Shown piece by piece: positions 55,998 through 64,000 of a DNA stretch of 64,000 bases. This DNA comes from SZUA-22 sp963751695. GTDB taxonomy: Bacteria; Bacteroidota; Ignavibacteria; Ignavibacteriales; Melioribacteraceae. Location of the stretch: assembly GCA_963751695.1 (NCBI GenBank), contig CAVVVP010000003.1, positions 1 through 64,000 of the forward strand, given 5' to 3'. Both the position numbers and the translations under genes were made by a program. A model generated the notes under the pieces. That model ran no database searches, was not told the origin of the DNA, and saw nothing but the letters and a program-made list of their open reading frames with translations. Within the stretch, counting starts at the first letter, position 1. The number at the start of each line of letters is the position of its first letter.

Positions 55998-56831
55998 TTA
56001 ATTTCTGTGTTTAACTTCAAAATTATGTAATTCAATCAAAGGTTTCAAGAATTCTTCAAGTTGATTGATGTCCAACTGGCTAGCAGCATCACACAGGGCT
56101 TCACTTGGACAAGGATGAGCCTCAATGAATAGTCCATCGACCCCAGCAGCTACTCCCGATCTTCCTAAAACATTTAGGTACTGTTTTGCACCCCCTGATG
56201 GGTCAGCACTAGGAATGCCATATTTCCTGATTGAATGAGTAACATCAAATACCACGGGATAACCAATTTCGTTGAGATGATAAAAACTTCGAGGGTCAAC
56301 AATAAGATCGTTATAACCAAAGCTGTATCCACGCTCAGTTAAAATTATTCTGTTGTTTCCATTCGCTTCGATCTTTTGAACTGGTTTTATCATATTTTCT
56401 GGAGCCAAAAATTGCCCATGTTTTAGGTTGATTACTTTGCCGGTTTTAGCAGAATCAACAACAATAGTTGTCTGCATACACAAGTACGCTGGAATTTGGA
56501 TTACATCAACAACATCTGCTGTTGCTGTAACTTGTTCTGGATAATGAATGTCAGTGAGAATAGGAAGTTCAAATTCATTTTTCACTTTATTAAGAATTCT
56601 TAAACCCTCTTCAATTCCTGGCCCCATGTAAAAATCAACAGAACTTCTATTATCCTTTTGGAATGAAGATTTATATATCAGTGGCAGGCCCAATTGTAAT
56701 GAAATCTCTTTTAACTTCCCTGCTACCGACATCATTATACTCTCATCTTCAATCACACATGGACCAGAAATCAAAAATAGTTGATCTGCACCACATTCAA
56801 CATTTCCAACTTTTACTCTTTTTTTACTCAT
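55998..56831 (-). CDS. kdsA: 3-deoxy-8-phosphooctulonate synthase
   Basis: 277 residues, full length. KdsA joins arabinose-5-phosphate and phosphoenolpyruvate to KDO-8-phosphate for LPS. Landmarks are LFLISGPCVIE, YKSSFQKDNRSS (PEP/phosphate binding), DIHYPEQ, VIQIPAYLCMQT, KHGQFLAPEN, FDVTHSIRKYG and EAHPCPSEALCD. The lead CxxE-type position (GPCVIE) and the HPCPSE motif suggest a metal-dependent (class II-like) enzyme, although assigning the class needs alignment. It lies between the kdsB remnant (eight bases upstream) and the transaldolase-CBS gene. Confidence 0.95.
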   Translation of the reverse strand: MSKKRVKVGNVECGADQLFLISGPCVIEDESIMMSVAGKLKEISLQLGLPLIYKSSFQKDNRSSVDFYMGPGIEEGLRILNKVKNEFELPILTDIHYPEQVTATADVVDVIQIPAYLCMQTTIVVDSAKTGKVINLKHGQFLAPENMIKPVQKIEANGNNRIILTERGYSFGYNDLIVDPRSFYHLNEIGYPVVFDVTHSIRKYGIPSADPSGGAKQYLNVLGRSGVAAGVDGLFIEAHPCPSEALCDAASQLDINQLEEFLKPLIELHNFEVKHRN

Positions 56832-56838
56832 TTATTCC

Positions 56839-56987
56839 TCAGATTCTGAGCATATTTGTCTTATTTTTAAGATCTTCAGGTGTATCAATACCCATAAAGT
56901 ATACTCGATTTACCACTAATCTATATGCTATTTTCTCTCGAATCTAGTTTGTCCATATCGAGCTGGAATTATCCCTAAATAATTCAT
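56839..56987 (-). pseudogene. kdsB: Collapsed kdsB remnant
   Basis: From an ATG at 56987 the minus strand reads MNYLGIIPARYGQTRFE, the exact N-terminus of CMP-KDO synthetase (normally ...IIPARYxSTRFPGK). About 20 codons on, in another frame, comes its C-terminal signature YFMGIDTPEDLK, ending at a TGA at 56839-56841. The roughly 200 residues between are missing. KdsB activates KDO as CMP-KDO, so a functional copy should exist elsewhere if this organism makes KDO-lipid A. It may be a real deletion or a collapsed assembly join. The position, eight bases before kdsA, is the expected operon place. Confidence 0.75.
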
Positions 56988-57051
56988 TTCTCAAAAAGTA
57001 ATGACAGAAAAGATAAGAAATTTAATTGTTAAATAATTCTGAAGATTTGTT

Positions 57052-59064
57052 CTACTTGATCAAGCTTTTTAGTTTTTCAATCTCATCCCTTAGAAATGCA
57101 GCTTTCTCAAACTCTAGGTCTTTTGCAGCTTGTTTCATTTCTTCTGTCATCTCCTCAATGAGGTCAAATTTTTCCTCTTTTGACATATACTTGATGACCG
57201 GTTCTGCAACTTTAGTAAAAGATGCTTGATCATAGTCATCTTTCTTTCGCATATCAGCAATTGAAGTTGATCTTAAAATCTCATCCCGACTTTTATAAAT
57301 AGTTTTTGGTGAAATACCATGCTTCTCGTTATACTCTTCCTGAATTTTTCTTCTTCTGTTTGTTTCGACAATAGTTTTTCGCATCGAATCAGTTACCCTA
57401 TTTGCATACATTATTACTTTTCCACCTACATTTCTAGCAGTTCGCCCAGCAGTCTGCATGAGTGATCGTTCACTTCTAAGAAATCCTTCTTTGTCAGCAT
57501 CAATAATTGCAACTAGTGAAACTTCAGGAAGATCTAATCCCTCACGAAGTAAGTTTACACCAACAAGCACGTCGAAGTCACCAATTCTGAGATTTCTTAT
57601 AATTTCCACTCGTTCTAAAGAATCAATATCACTATGGATATAATTAACGCGAATACCCAACTTCTCCAAATAATCAGTGAGATCTTCTGCCATTTTTTTT
57701 GTAAGTGTTGTTACTAGAACTCTTTCATTTTTTTCTGCTCTACCTCTTATTTCTCCAATCAGATCATCAATTTGGTTGTCAACAGGCCTAACGATTATTT
57801 CAGGATCAAGTAATCCAGTTGGTCTAATTATCTGTTCGACGTAAATTCCTTCTGTTTTTTCCAATTCGTAATTACCAGGTGTCGCACTTACATAGATCAC
57901 TTGGTTTGTTAAATTCTCGTATTCTTCAAACTTTAAGGGACGATTATCAAGTGCAGAAGGGAGTCTAAAGCCAAATTCAACTAAGGTTTCTTTTCTTGAT
58001 CGATCTCCATTATACATACCTCGAATCTGAGGTATTGTGACATGAGATTCATCAATTATCAGCAGGTAATCATCTGGAAAATAATCGAATAGACAAGCTG
58101 GTCTTGAGCCTGGGGGTCTTCCATCCATATGTCTTGAGTAATTTTCAATTCCAGAGCAGTACCCTATTTCCCTCATCATCTCTACATCGTAATGTGTCCG
58201 CTGCTCTAATCTTTGAGCTTCGAGATACTTTTCATCCTTGTGAAATTCTGCAAGACGCTCTTTTAATTCCTCTTTAATTGTTTGTATGCCCCGATCAACT
58301 TGTTCTTTAGTCGTCACAAAATATTTTGCAGGATATATTGCTGTTGATTCAACCTCTTTTAGAAATTCTCCGCTTACAGAATCTATAATTGAAATCCTCT
58401 CTACCTCATCATCCCAAAATTCAACTCTTATCGCCTCTTCATATTGATAAGCTGGAATTATCTCAACTACATCTCCCCTTGCTCTAAATGTTCCTCTAGT
58501 AAACTCGACATCATTTCTTGTATAGTAAATATCAATTAGGGACCGCATGAATTTCTTTCTATCTAGCTGTTGACCCTGCTTAATAAAAGTGATCTGCTGT
58601 GCATATTGATCAGGTGCACCAATTCCATAAATACAACTGACACTCGCAATTATTATGACATCGCTTCTTCCTTCAATCAGTGATGTCGTTGCTTTCAGTC
58701 GAAGTCTATCAATCTCTTCATTTACAGAAAAGTCTTTTTCGATGTATAGATCACTCTTAACAACATATGCTTCTGGTTGATAATAATCGTAATAACTAAT
58801 AAAAAACTCTACTGCATTATTTGGAAAGAATGATTTGAATTCCGAATAGAGTTGGGCAGCCAATGTTTTATTGTGTGAAATGATCAATGTCGGTCTATTC
58901 ACTTGAGCGATAACATTAGACATTGTAAATGTTTTCCCACTTCCGGTTACACCAAGAAGAACTTGATGTTTTTCTCCATCAGATAAACCATTCAGAAGTT
59001 CTTCAATTGCTTGCGGTTGATCACCGGCAGGTTTATAATTCGATATCAGGTCAAATTTTTTCAT
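57052..59064 (-). CDS. uvrB: Excinuclease ABC subunit B
   Basis: 670 residues, complete. UvrB is the damage-verifying helicase of nucleotide excision repair. Walker A GVTGSGKTFT, the beta-hairpin region (YYQPEAYV), DESHVTIPQ (Walker B), helicase motif ATPGNYE, motif VI region (MQTAGRTARN) and the C-terminal UVR domain (EEMTEEMKQAAKDLEFEKAA) are all in place. A clean frame in a core gene. Preceded by the SIR2-like gene with 70 bases between. Confidence 0.97.
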   Translation of the reverse strand: MKKFDLISNYKPAGDQPQAIEELLNGLSDGEKHQVLLGVTGSGKTFTMSNVIAQVNRPTLIISHNKTLAAQLYSEFKSFFPNNAVEFFISYYDYYQPEAYVVKSDLYIEKDFSVNEEIDRLRLKATTSLIEGRSDVIIIASVSCIYGIGAPDQYAQQITFIKQGQQLDRKKFMRSLIDIYYTRNDVEFTRGTFRARGDVVEIIPAYQYEEAIRVEFWDDEVERISIIDSVSGEFLKEVESTAIYPAKYFVTTKEQVDRGIQTIKEELKERLAEFHKDEKYLEAQRLEQRTHYDVEMMREIGYCSGIENYSRHMDGRPPGSRPACLFDYFPDDYLLIIDESHVTIPQIRGMYNGDRSRKETLVEFGFRLPSALDNRPLKFEEYENLTNQVIYVSATPGNYELEKTEGIYVEQIIRPTGLLDPEIIVRPVDNQIDDLIGEIRGRAEKNERVLVTTLTKKMAEDLTDYLEKLGIRVNYIHSDIDSLERVEIIRNLRIGDFDVLVGVNLLREGLDLPEVSLVAIIDADKEGFLRSERSLMQTAGRTARNVGGKVIMYANRVTDSMRKTIVETNRRRKIQEEYNEKHGISPKTIYKSRDEILRSTSIADMRKKDDYDQASFTKVAEPVIKYMSKEEKFDLIEEMTEEMKQAAKDLEFEKAAFLRDEIEKLKSLIK

Positions 59065-59134
59065 ATATGGCGAATATAATGAATTTCCGAATTAACATGA
59101 GCTTAAATGAGGTGGGTAAGTTTAGATTTGTTAA

Positions 59135-60253
59135 TTAATCAAAGAAAATTTTTTCTAGGATTTCATTACTGCTTACCATTTCTTCGAAAGGTGCATTAAT
59201 AAACTCAATATTATCAGTAAGTGAGCGATACTTGAGTTTTAGTGTCTCAGCATTTCTGGAGTTAATGACCATAACTTTGACATCTTCTTCAATTTGCTTC
59301 TTGAATAGAGCCCGAATATGGACATCAGCGCTTGAAAGTGAATATCCGACAAAAACAATTTTTTTTGTTGATCTTATCTCACGAGCTGCTTCACTCATCA
59401 ACTGTGAGATTATTGGCTGAATAAGCTTTTTTGAAAAAGATGGTGCTAGAATTAATGTTTCAAATTCTGTTTCATCTAGAGGGCAAAGAAATTCATATTT
59501 TTCTTTTTCCGGATATGTATAACCAGTGAACTTTCCTTTGTTTAGATCAATATCTCTATTCCAAGGAGTCAGCAAAATTTGATTGCAGCAACCACAATAC
59601 TTCCAATTGAGGCTACCATGTAATTTTACAATTTTTATCGGCACTGGATCTGAATCTGATTGTACATTGACAGGTCCTCGTGGATCGATCCAATATCTAA
59701 ATTTTTTTAATTCTTCCCGTCCATCGTAGTTCATAAAATGAGTGCAATAATCTAAGTATCCAAAGTTTTTGAATAACGGTTCGAATGCCTGCTCCAAGAG
59801 AGTGTCGTAGTTTAATGTAAGAATTGAGATGTTCGAATTATATTTCTTTACCGCTTGCCAAAACTGATTATAAACATGGCTTTGTTTATCAGTATTATGA
59901 TTAACAACATGATGAATTAGTTTAATTAATGACTCTTTTATATGACGGATATCCTGGGTGTTATATCGGGCATTCAGACTTTCATTCTGCTGAATAAAAT
60001 AATCTAAAAATCCAAAAACCGATTCCAAATCAGGATAAAGATTTCTCTCAGGGTCAAATTTATAATTCTCTTTTATAAAATCAATAACTTGCTTACCAAC
60101 TTCTGAGTCGGCAATTTCTTCGTCAGCAAGTATTAGAGGAAGAATCTGTCTTTGGAGAGGAACTCCATCAGGATGTGAAGCTCCTGCCCCTAATACGAAC
60201 ACTATATCCCGATTCGGAGGATATGATAAGAAATGTAATTTTTCTTCCAACAC
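59135..60253 (-). CDS. SIR2-like domain protein
   Basis: 372 residues, cytoplasmic. The SIR2_2-type NAD-binding fold is seen in VFVLGAGASHPDGVP, TLNYDTLLEQAF, KLHGSLNWKYCG and VGYSLSSADVHIRALF. A CGCC plus later FLCP may form a zinc site. Relatives include NAD-consuming antiphage proteins, but many are uncharacterised; here there is no second effector or other defence gene beside it, so a defence role is only possible. The gene is intact and its start follows the DUF4139 stop by 47 bases. Confidence 0.8.
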   Translation of the reverse strand: MLEEKLHFLSYPPNRDIVFVLGAGASHPDGVPLQRQILPLILADEEIADSEVGKQVIDFIKENYKFDPERNLYPDLESVFGFLDYFIQQNESLNARYNTQDIRHIKESLIKLIHHVVNHNTDKQSHVYNQFWQAVKKYNSNISILTLNYDTLLEQAFEPLFKNFGYLDYCTHFMNYDGREELKKFRYWIDPRGPVNVQSDSDPVPIKIVKLHGSLNWKYCGCCNQILLTPWNRDIDLNKGKFTGYTYPEKEKYEFLCPLDETEFETLILAPSFSKKLIQPIISQLMSEAAREIRSTKKIVFVGYSLSSADVHIRALFKKQIEEDVKVMVINSRNAETLKLKYRSLTDNIEFINAPFEEMVSSNEILEKIFFD

Positions 60254-60299
60254 TAATTAAAATCACTGAAATTGTTTTAATAATACAATTATAATAATT

Positions 60300-61682
60300 T
60301 TAGTGAACATATCTAACTTTATATTTGAGAACAGTTTTTGAATCTGCTTTTACTGGAACTTGAAACTCAATTTTTTGAGAATCTTTCTTTATGTAGCTCA
60401 ATGATGAATTCAAAACTTCCCAATTAAATCCGAGGTTTCTTTCAACCTCAACCACTATATCTTCATCTTTTCTGTTTGTTATTGTTACTTCGTATGCTTG
60501 TTCGTAAACTCTGTCGGTTATTTTTTTGTTCTCTGTTTGAATATCGTCCACAACTATATCAAACGCTTCGCCAATTTTTAGTTTTACTTTCTCTTTTTTG
60601 GGGGTATGATCAATCAAATCTTCGCCAACAAATTCAAGGGCCTCGCCATCAGATTTATAAACTCGTACTTTCCCTTTCGGCATTGATTTGGCCAGATTAT
60701 TCTCCTCAGTGTTTTCAAACTCAACTATTACCGCAACTTTATTTTTCTGTGAGGATGGATTGTAATAGTAATTACTTCTGTTACCGTAAAAGTATTTCTT
60801 TACTGCTTTAACATCTGATGCTTCGAAGAGACTGATCTGTTTTGTCTCATTGTTAGCCAATGTTGTAGGTCTTTGAAGATCATAAATGTGATACTCAAAA
60901 AATTCTTTTTCACCGAATTGCTCTTCCCTTTCAATTGATTTAGCGGCGTAGATCCTATCATACTGAGGTTGATTATATTTCATATCCGTGACAAGATTAA
61001 CATCACCAGCTACAAGTTTAAGTTTTGCTTTTTTGTAAGTTGAGCCAGATGTATTTTCAACACTAATCCAAGAGTTCAAATCTAACTCAGTATCATCTTC
61101 ATTCAGTACGACAACATATTCTGCATGCCAGTTCATTCCGGACGTTTGATACGAAACCTCAACATCTTGCTTTCCAGAGCTATTTGAATTTACCATCCAT
61201 ATTAAAGTTGGTCGAGTTATCAATCCTTCTGGGAGTGATCCAACAGATATTTGATATTTCCCAGCATTAGGAAGCATCAGCAAACCGCTATCATTATTTT
61301 GCAAAACGATTTGAAATCCGTTTACAGAAAGTAACTTTCCTTCGATAAACTCCCCTTTCTCTCCAACAAGTTGAATATTCTTATCAATATACTTTCTCAG
61401 AATTTTATCCATACTTACTAGATCATATTGATAATTTTGCTCGAGTACTTCTCCATTAAGTGAAATATGAACACTTGTCGGATCAATTTGTTGTGCAACA
61501 TCTGTTAGTTTAATTTCTGAAACTCCAGAAGAAATATCCAAAGTTCGAATATCTTTTATAACCCCAAGGTTCTGGTTATAAACTGTAACAGCAATTGATT
61601 TTTGAGTTGATTCTTGAGCAGAAAGAATTATAGAAAAGGTGATTAGGAAAATAAATGTTTTAAAAAGATATTGATGATTCAT
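60300..61682 (-). CDS. DUF4139 domain protein, secreted
   Basis: About 460 residues from the ATG at 61682, chosen because AAGGAG lies seven bases upstream and the signal peptide (FKTFIFLITFSIILSAQ) begins there. The opening VTVYNQNLGVIKDIRTLDIS and LTDVAQQIDPTSVHISL match the DUF4140/DUF4139 pair; NWHAEYVVVLNEDDTELDLNS and VTITNRKDEDIVVEVERNL belong to DUF4139. A beta-rich, exported protein of unknown function, widespread in bacteria. Confidence 0.85.
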   Translation of the reverse strand: MNHQYLFKTFIFLITFSIILSAQESTQKSIAVTVYNQNLGVIKDIRTLDISSGVSEIKLTDVAQQIDPTSVHISLNGEVLEQNYQYDLVSMDKILRKYIDKNIQLVGEKGEFIEGKLLSVNGFQIVLQNNDSGLLMLPNAGKYQISVGSLPEGLITRPTLIWMVNSNSSGKQDVEVSYQTSGMNWHAEYVVVLNEDDTELDLNSWISVENTSGSTYKKAKLKLVAGDVNLVTDMKYNQPQYDRIYAAKSIEREEQFGEKEFFEYHIYDLQRPTTLANNETKQISLFEASDVKAVKKYFYGNRSNYYYNPSSQKNKVAVIVEFENTEENNLAKSMPKGKVRVYKSDGEALEFVGEDLIDHTPKKEKVKLKIGEAFDIVVDDIQTENKKITDRVYEQAYEVTITNRKDEDIVVEVERNLGFNWEVLNSSLSYIKKDSQKIEFQVPVKADSKTVLKYKVRYVH

Positions 61683-61853
61683 TATCTGTCTCCTTCTTTT
61701 TAAGAATATGTTTTTTGTATACATTGAATAAGTGAAAAAGGTTCTAGTTTATATAAGTGGGGGAAGAATTTTGCCCTATTTCTTCACTCGAATATTCAAA
61801 TTTCTTGTCAATTTTATCTATATCAAAAATAGTTTAAGAAAAGTGAATTTCAT

Positions 61854-61868
61854 AAACGAATTTCGTTT
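61854..61868. promoter_or_regulatory. 15-bp palindrome upstream of the YitT gene
   Basis: AAACGAA-T-TTCGTTT is a perfect inverted repeat 64 bases upstream of the YitT start, in the divergent spacer between that gene and the DUF4139 gene. It could be a repressor site; no factor can be named. Confidence 0.3.
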
Positions 61869-61932
61869 GTTAGAACATCCAATATTCTTAAGTTTCATGC
61901 CAAAATTTTAGACAAAATTATTTGGATTTAAA

Positions 61933-62868
61933 ATGACGGACAAAATTTTTCATCGCTCTCCTTGGTTCGATTATGTTGCCATTACTATCGGTGCAATACT
62001 AATGTCGATAGGAATTGGAGTTTTTCTTGTTGATGCAAGAGTTGTGCCAGGTGGAGTCAGCGGACTCTCTATGGCTTTTTATTATCTAACTGACGGTGCA
62101 GTTTCAGTTGGTATTATGATCTGGCTCTTCAATGTTCCTCTTTATATTTGGGGAGTAAAAGAGTTGGGCAAACGATTTGGGGTGAGAACCTTTTACGGCT
62201 TTACCATCAATGCATTTTTTATTGACTTTTTTCGTGGAGATATTCCAGGATTTGGATTTGTTAGACTCCAAGATACTCAAACTGTTCAGAATCTGTTGCA
62301 TAACGATTTTTTATTTCTCATTCTGATTGGAGCTGCATTTTTGGGTGTTGGATTAGGAATTGTATTTAAGTTTAAAGGAACAACTGCTGGAAGTGATATT
62401 GTTGCCGCAATTATGCAGAAAAAATTTGGAATGAAACCCGGTCAAGCTATTATGAGTATCGATTTTATGGTTATTCTTTTAGCTGGATTAATAATCGAGT
62501 TTAAAGACCTTGCATTAGACAAACCAGCTTTTCTACTAACTCTATACGCACTTTTTCTCTTATTTATCTCTGCCAGAATAGTAGATGTAATTATTGATGG
62601 ATTCGATTATGCACGCATGGCATATATCGTTTCTGATAAAAATAAAGAAATTGCCGAACGTATTATGACCGATCTAAGCCGGGGAGCAACTGCAATTAAA
62701 ACTCGAGGGCTTTATAGAAATATTGAGCAAGAAATGATCACTACCATTGTAACACTAAAAGAATTAAGAAAGTTGCAAGATCTTATACGGGAGATCGATC
62801 CCGATGCATTTGTTGTTATTAGTAATGTTCACGAAATTCTAGGTGAAGGATTTAGAAGAAGAATATGA
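61933..62868 (+). CDS. YitT family membrane protein
   Basis: 311 residues. Five or six transmembrane helices include the DUF161/YitT signatures GVFLVDARVVPGGVSGLSM and GLGIVFKFKGTTAGSDIV, and the C-terminal soluble DUF2179 domain (IAERIMTDLSRGATAIKTRGLY, EIDPDAFVVISNVHEILGEGF) completes the family architecture. The function is not settled; transport roles have been suggested. Transcribed away from DUF4139 and ending in a shared terminator with the M24 gene. Confidence 0.9.
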   Translation: MTDKIFHRSPWFDYVAITIGAILMSIGIGVFLVDARVVPGGVSGLSMAFYYLTDGAVSVGIMIWLFNVPLYIWGVKELGKRFGVRTFYGFTINAFFIDFFRGDIPGFGFVRLQDTQTVQNLLHNDFLFLILIGAAFLGVGLGIVFKFKGTTAGSDIVAAIMQKKFGMKPGQAIMSIDFMVILLAGLIIEFKDLALDKPAFLLTLYALFLLFISARIVDVIIDGFDYARMAYIVSDKNKEIAERIMTDLSRGATAIKTRGLYRNIEQEMITTIVTLKELRKLQDLIREIDPDAFVVISNVHEILGEGFRRRI

Positions 62869-62889
62869 TTTTTCCTAAATAATTTACTT

Positions 62890-62910
62890 CCGAGGTCTTA
62901 GAGACCTCGG
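62890..62910. terminator. Bidirectional terminator between convergent genes
   Basis: CCGAGGTCT and AGACCTCGG arms with a three-base loop lie 22 bases after the YitT stop and 22 bases from the M24 stop on the other strand. The right side has ATATTTTGT. Confidence 0.8.
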
Positions 62911-62931
62911 ATATTTTGTAATGCTGCTGTA

Positions 62932-64000
62932 CTAACTATTTATCAAATAAATTTCTTTTTGAGGCTTCGATAAATATTCGCATCCATCCTTTATTACTAG
63001 AATAATTTCTTCTATTGTTGCAATTCCATGATCTTTTATCGGCAGTCTTGGTTCAATTGTAAATACATTATTCTCTTCGAGCTCAAGATATGGAATGTTA
63101 CCGTACCTTTCCCATTTTGGACCAAGTAAAGCACCACCATCATGGGCTACTCTGCCAACTTGATGTCCAAGTCCATGTGGATATTCTTCATATCCATTTG
63201 AAGTTATATAACTTCTTGCAACATCATCAATTTCCCAACCCATTTTGCCAGGTTTAATCGCATCAGAAGACATTTTGATAGAATCGACAATCACATTAAA
63301 ACCTCTCATAACTTCTTCTGGAGCTTCAGTTTCATCATCTTTAAGAATGTACCAAGTTCTTTGTAGATCAGAACAATACCCATTTTTTTTAATTCCAAAA
63401 TCCATATTAACAACATGTCCTTTTTCTATCAGTCTATCTGTAGGTCCTGAATGCGCTCCTGCTGAATCAGGACCTGTAAATACAGCTGGACAATGTTCCT
63501 CATCCCAAGCCATTTCCCATCCGTTTTCTTTTACAATTCCTTTAACATAAGTGGCAACATCTTTTTCAGTTTTTCCCGGTTTAATGAATTCAGTAACCTG
63601 ATCAAAAATGATAAGAGTTTCCTTTATAGCTTCCTTTATCAAATTAACTTCAGTAGAAGATTTTCTGCCGCGCAAGGCAGAAACAATTTCTTCCGATGAA
63701 ACAAATCTATCCATATATGGAGTATCTTTCAAAATATCCATTAATTCTAAATAGACACCATGGGTTAAACCATCTGCTAAACTCGAATTTTGTGAATAGT
63801 TGATTGCAATTGTCTGCGGATTGCATTTTTCGAGAGTTTTAACCAAATCTTCTCGAACTGATTTTAGGTATGGAATGATAGTGTCAAATGTTCCAACAGT
63901 TTTCATGTTCGCTTCTTCCAGCGAACCGATAATTGCTATTTTGTCTCCATCTTTTGTTAGAATAAAAGCAGAGTGCCAAGTGGCCCCAGTTCCAACGATC
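62932..64000 (-). CDS. M24 metallopeptidase (Xaa-Pro aminopeptidase-like), 5'-truncated by window
   Basis: An internal Met at 63906 is probably not the start: the frame stays open to the window edge and reads IVGTGATWHSAFILTKDG just before it. The visible 356 residues include the end of the creatinase-like N-terminal domain and a complete pita-bread catalytic domain with the five metal ligands: MDFG, CSDLQRTW, HGLGHQVGRVAHD, TIEPRL and TIEEIIL. It cleaves N-terminal Xaa-Pro or related dipeptides using two metal ions. It should extend some 40 residues or more past the window. Confidence 0.9.
   Translation of the reverse strand, partial: IVGTGATWHSAFILTKDGDKIAIIGSLEEANMKTVGTFDTIIPYLKSVREDLVKTLEKCNPQTIAINYSQNSSLADGLTHGVYLELMDILKDTPYMDRFVSSEEIVSALRGRKSSTEVNLIKEAIKETLIIFDQVTEFIKPGKTEKDVATYVKGIVKENGWEMAWDEEHCPAVFTGPDSAGAHSGPTDRLIEKGHVVNMDFGIKKNGYCSDLQRTWYILKDDETEAPEEVMRGFNVIVDSIKMSSDAIKPGKMGWEIDDVARSYITSNGYEEYPHGLGHQVGRVAHDGGALLGPKWERYGNIPYLELEENNVFTIEPRLPIKDHGIATIEEIILVIKDGCEYLSKPQKEIYLINS

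Noticed and set aside
1..64000. CRISPR array or phage/transposase genes
   Set aside because: No regularly spaced short repeats with unique spacers, and no recognisable transposase, integrase or phage structural protein.

Overview
The window is AT-rich bacterial DNA, apparently from the Bacteroidota/Chlorobiota/Ignavibacteriota group and most likely Ignavibacteriota. The main reason is at least ten predicted secreted proteins ending in the type IX secretion (T9SS) C-terminal sorting domain with an NYPNPFNPST core and a KKM-L-L-K/R end. Supporting signs are a hybrid two-component regulator, a GH92 mannosidase, DUF4139 and DUF1684 proteins, KDO synthesis genes and a Rieske/cytochrome b/multiheme respiratory module. 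Nearly all genes lie on the minus strand; only the serine hydrolase at 50 kb and the YitT protein at 62 kb are on the plus strand. I see no tRNA, rRNA, CRISPR array or transposase.

Layout. 0-9.3 kb is a worn region: a broken sorting domain, a frameshifted lipoprotein, an esterase with a destroyed sorting domain, a frameshifted kelch protein, a sigma-54 activator with one frameshift, and a Ser/Thr kinase-TPR gene with about four frameshifts. 9.6-25 kb holds a GH92 mannosidase, an M28 peptidase, and an apparent operon: hybrid sensor kinase (frameshifted), two beta-helix proteins and an esterase, closed by a strong terminator. 25.5-42 kb holds lipoproteins and large T9SS cargo proteins built from Asp-box, delta-60 and YCF48-like propeller repeats, plus one protein with its sorting-type domain in the middle. 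42-50 kb carries an RsbRD-like protein, a TPR protein and a Rieske/cytochrome b-dodecaheme operon. 50-64 kb is core-like: serine hydrolase, histidine kinase, LapA-like protein, MscS channel, KDO genes (kdsA, a transaldolase-CBS fusion and a collapsed kdsB remnant), uvrB, a SIR2-like protein, DUF4139, YitT and an M24 peptidase cut by the window end.

The most notable unexplained feature is a 67-68 bp element in five near-complete copies plus one half copy. Every full copy has the same orientation and sits 35-230 bp upstream of a minus-strand gene (Ser/Thr kinase, hybrid sensor, lipoprotein, two secreted proteins). It has inverted ends and an inner stem, and G-U-preserving changes between copies favour a structured RNA in the mRNA leader over a plain DNA repeat. 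Other points worth attention are the transaldolase-CBS fusion where an arabinose-5-phosphate isomerase would be expected beside kdsA, the kdsB remnant, the internal sorting domain, and clustered frameshifts that may be real decay or uncorrected sequencing error.
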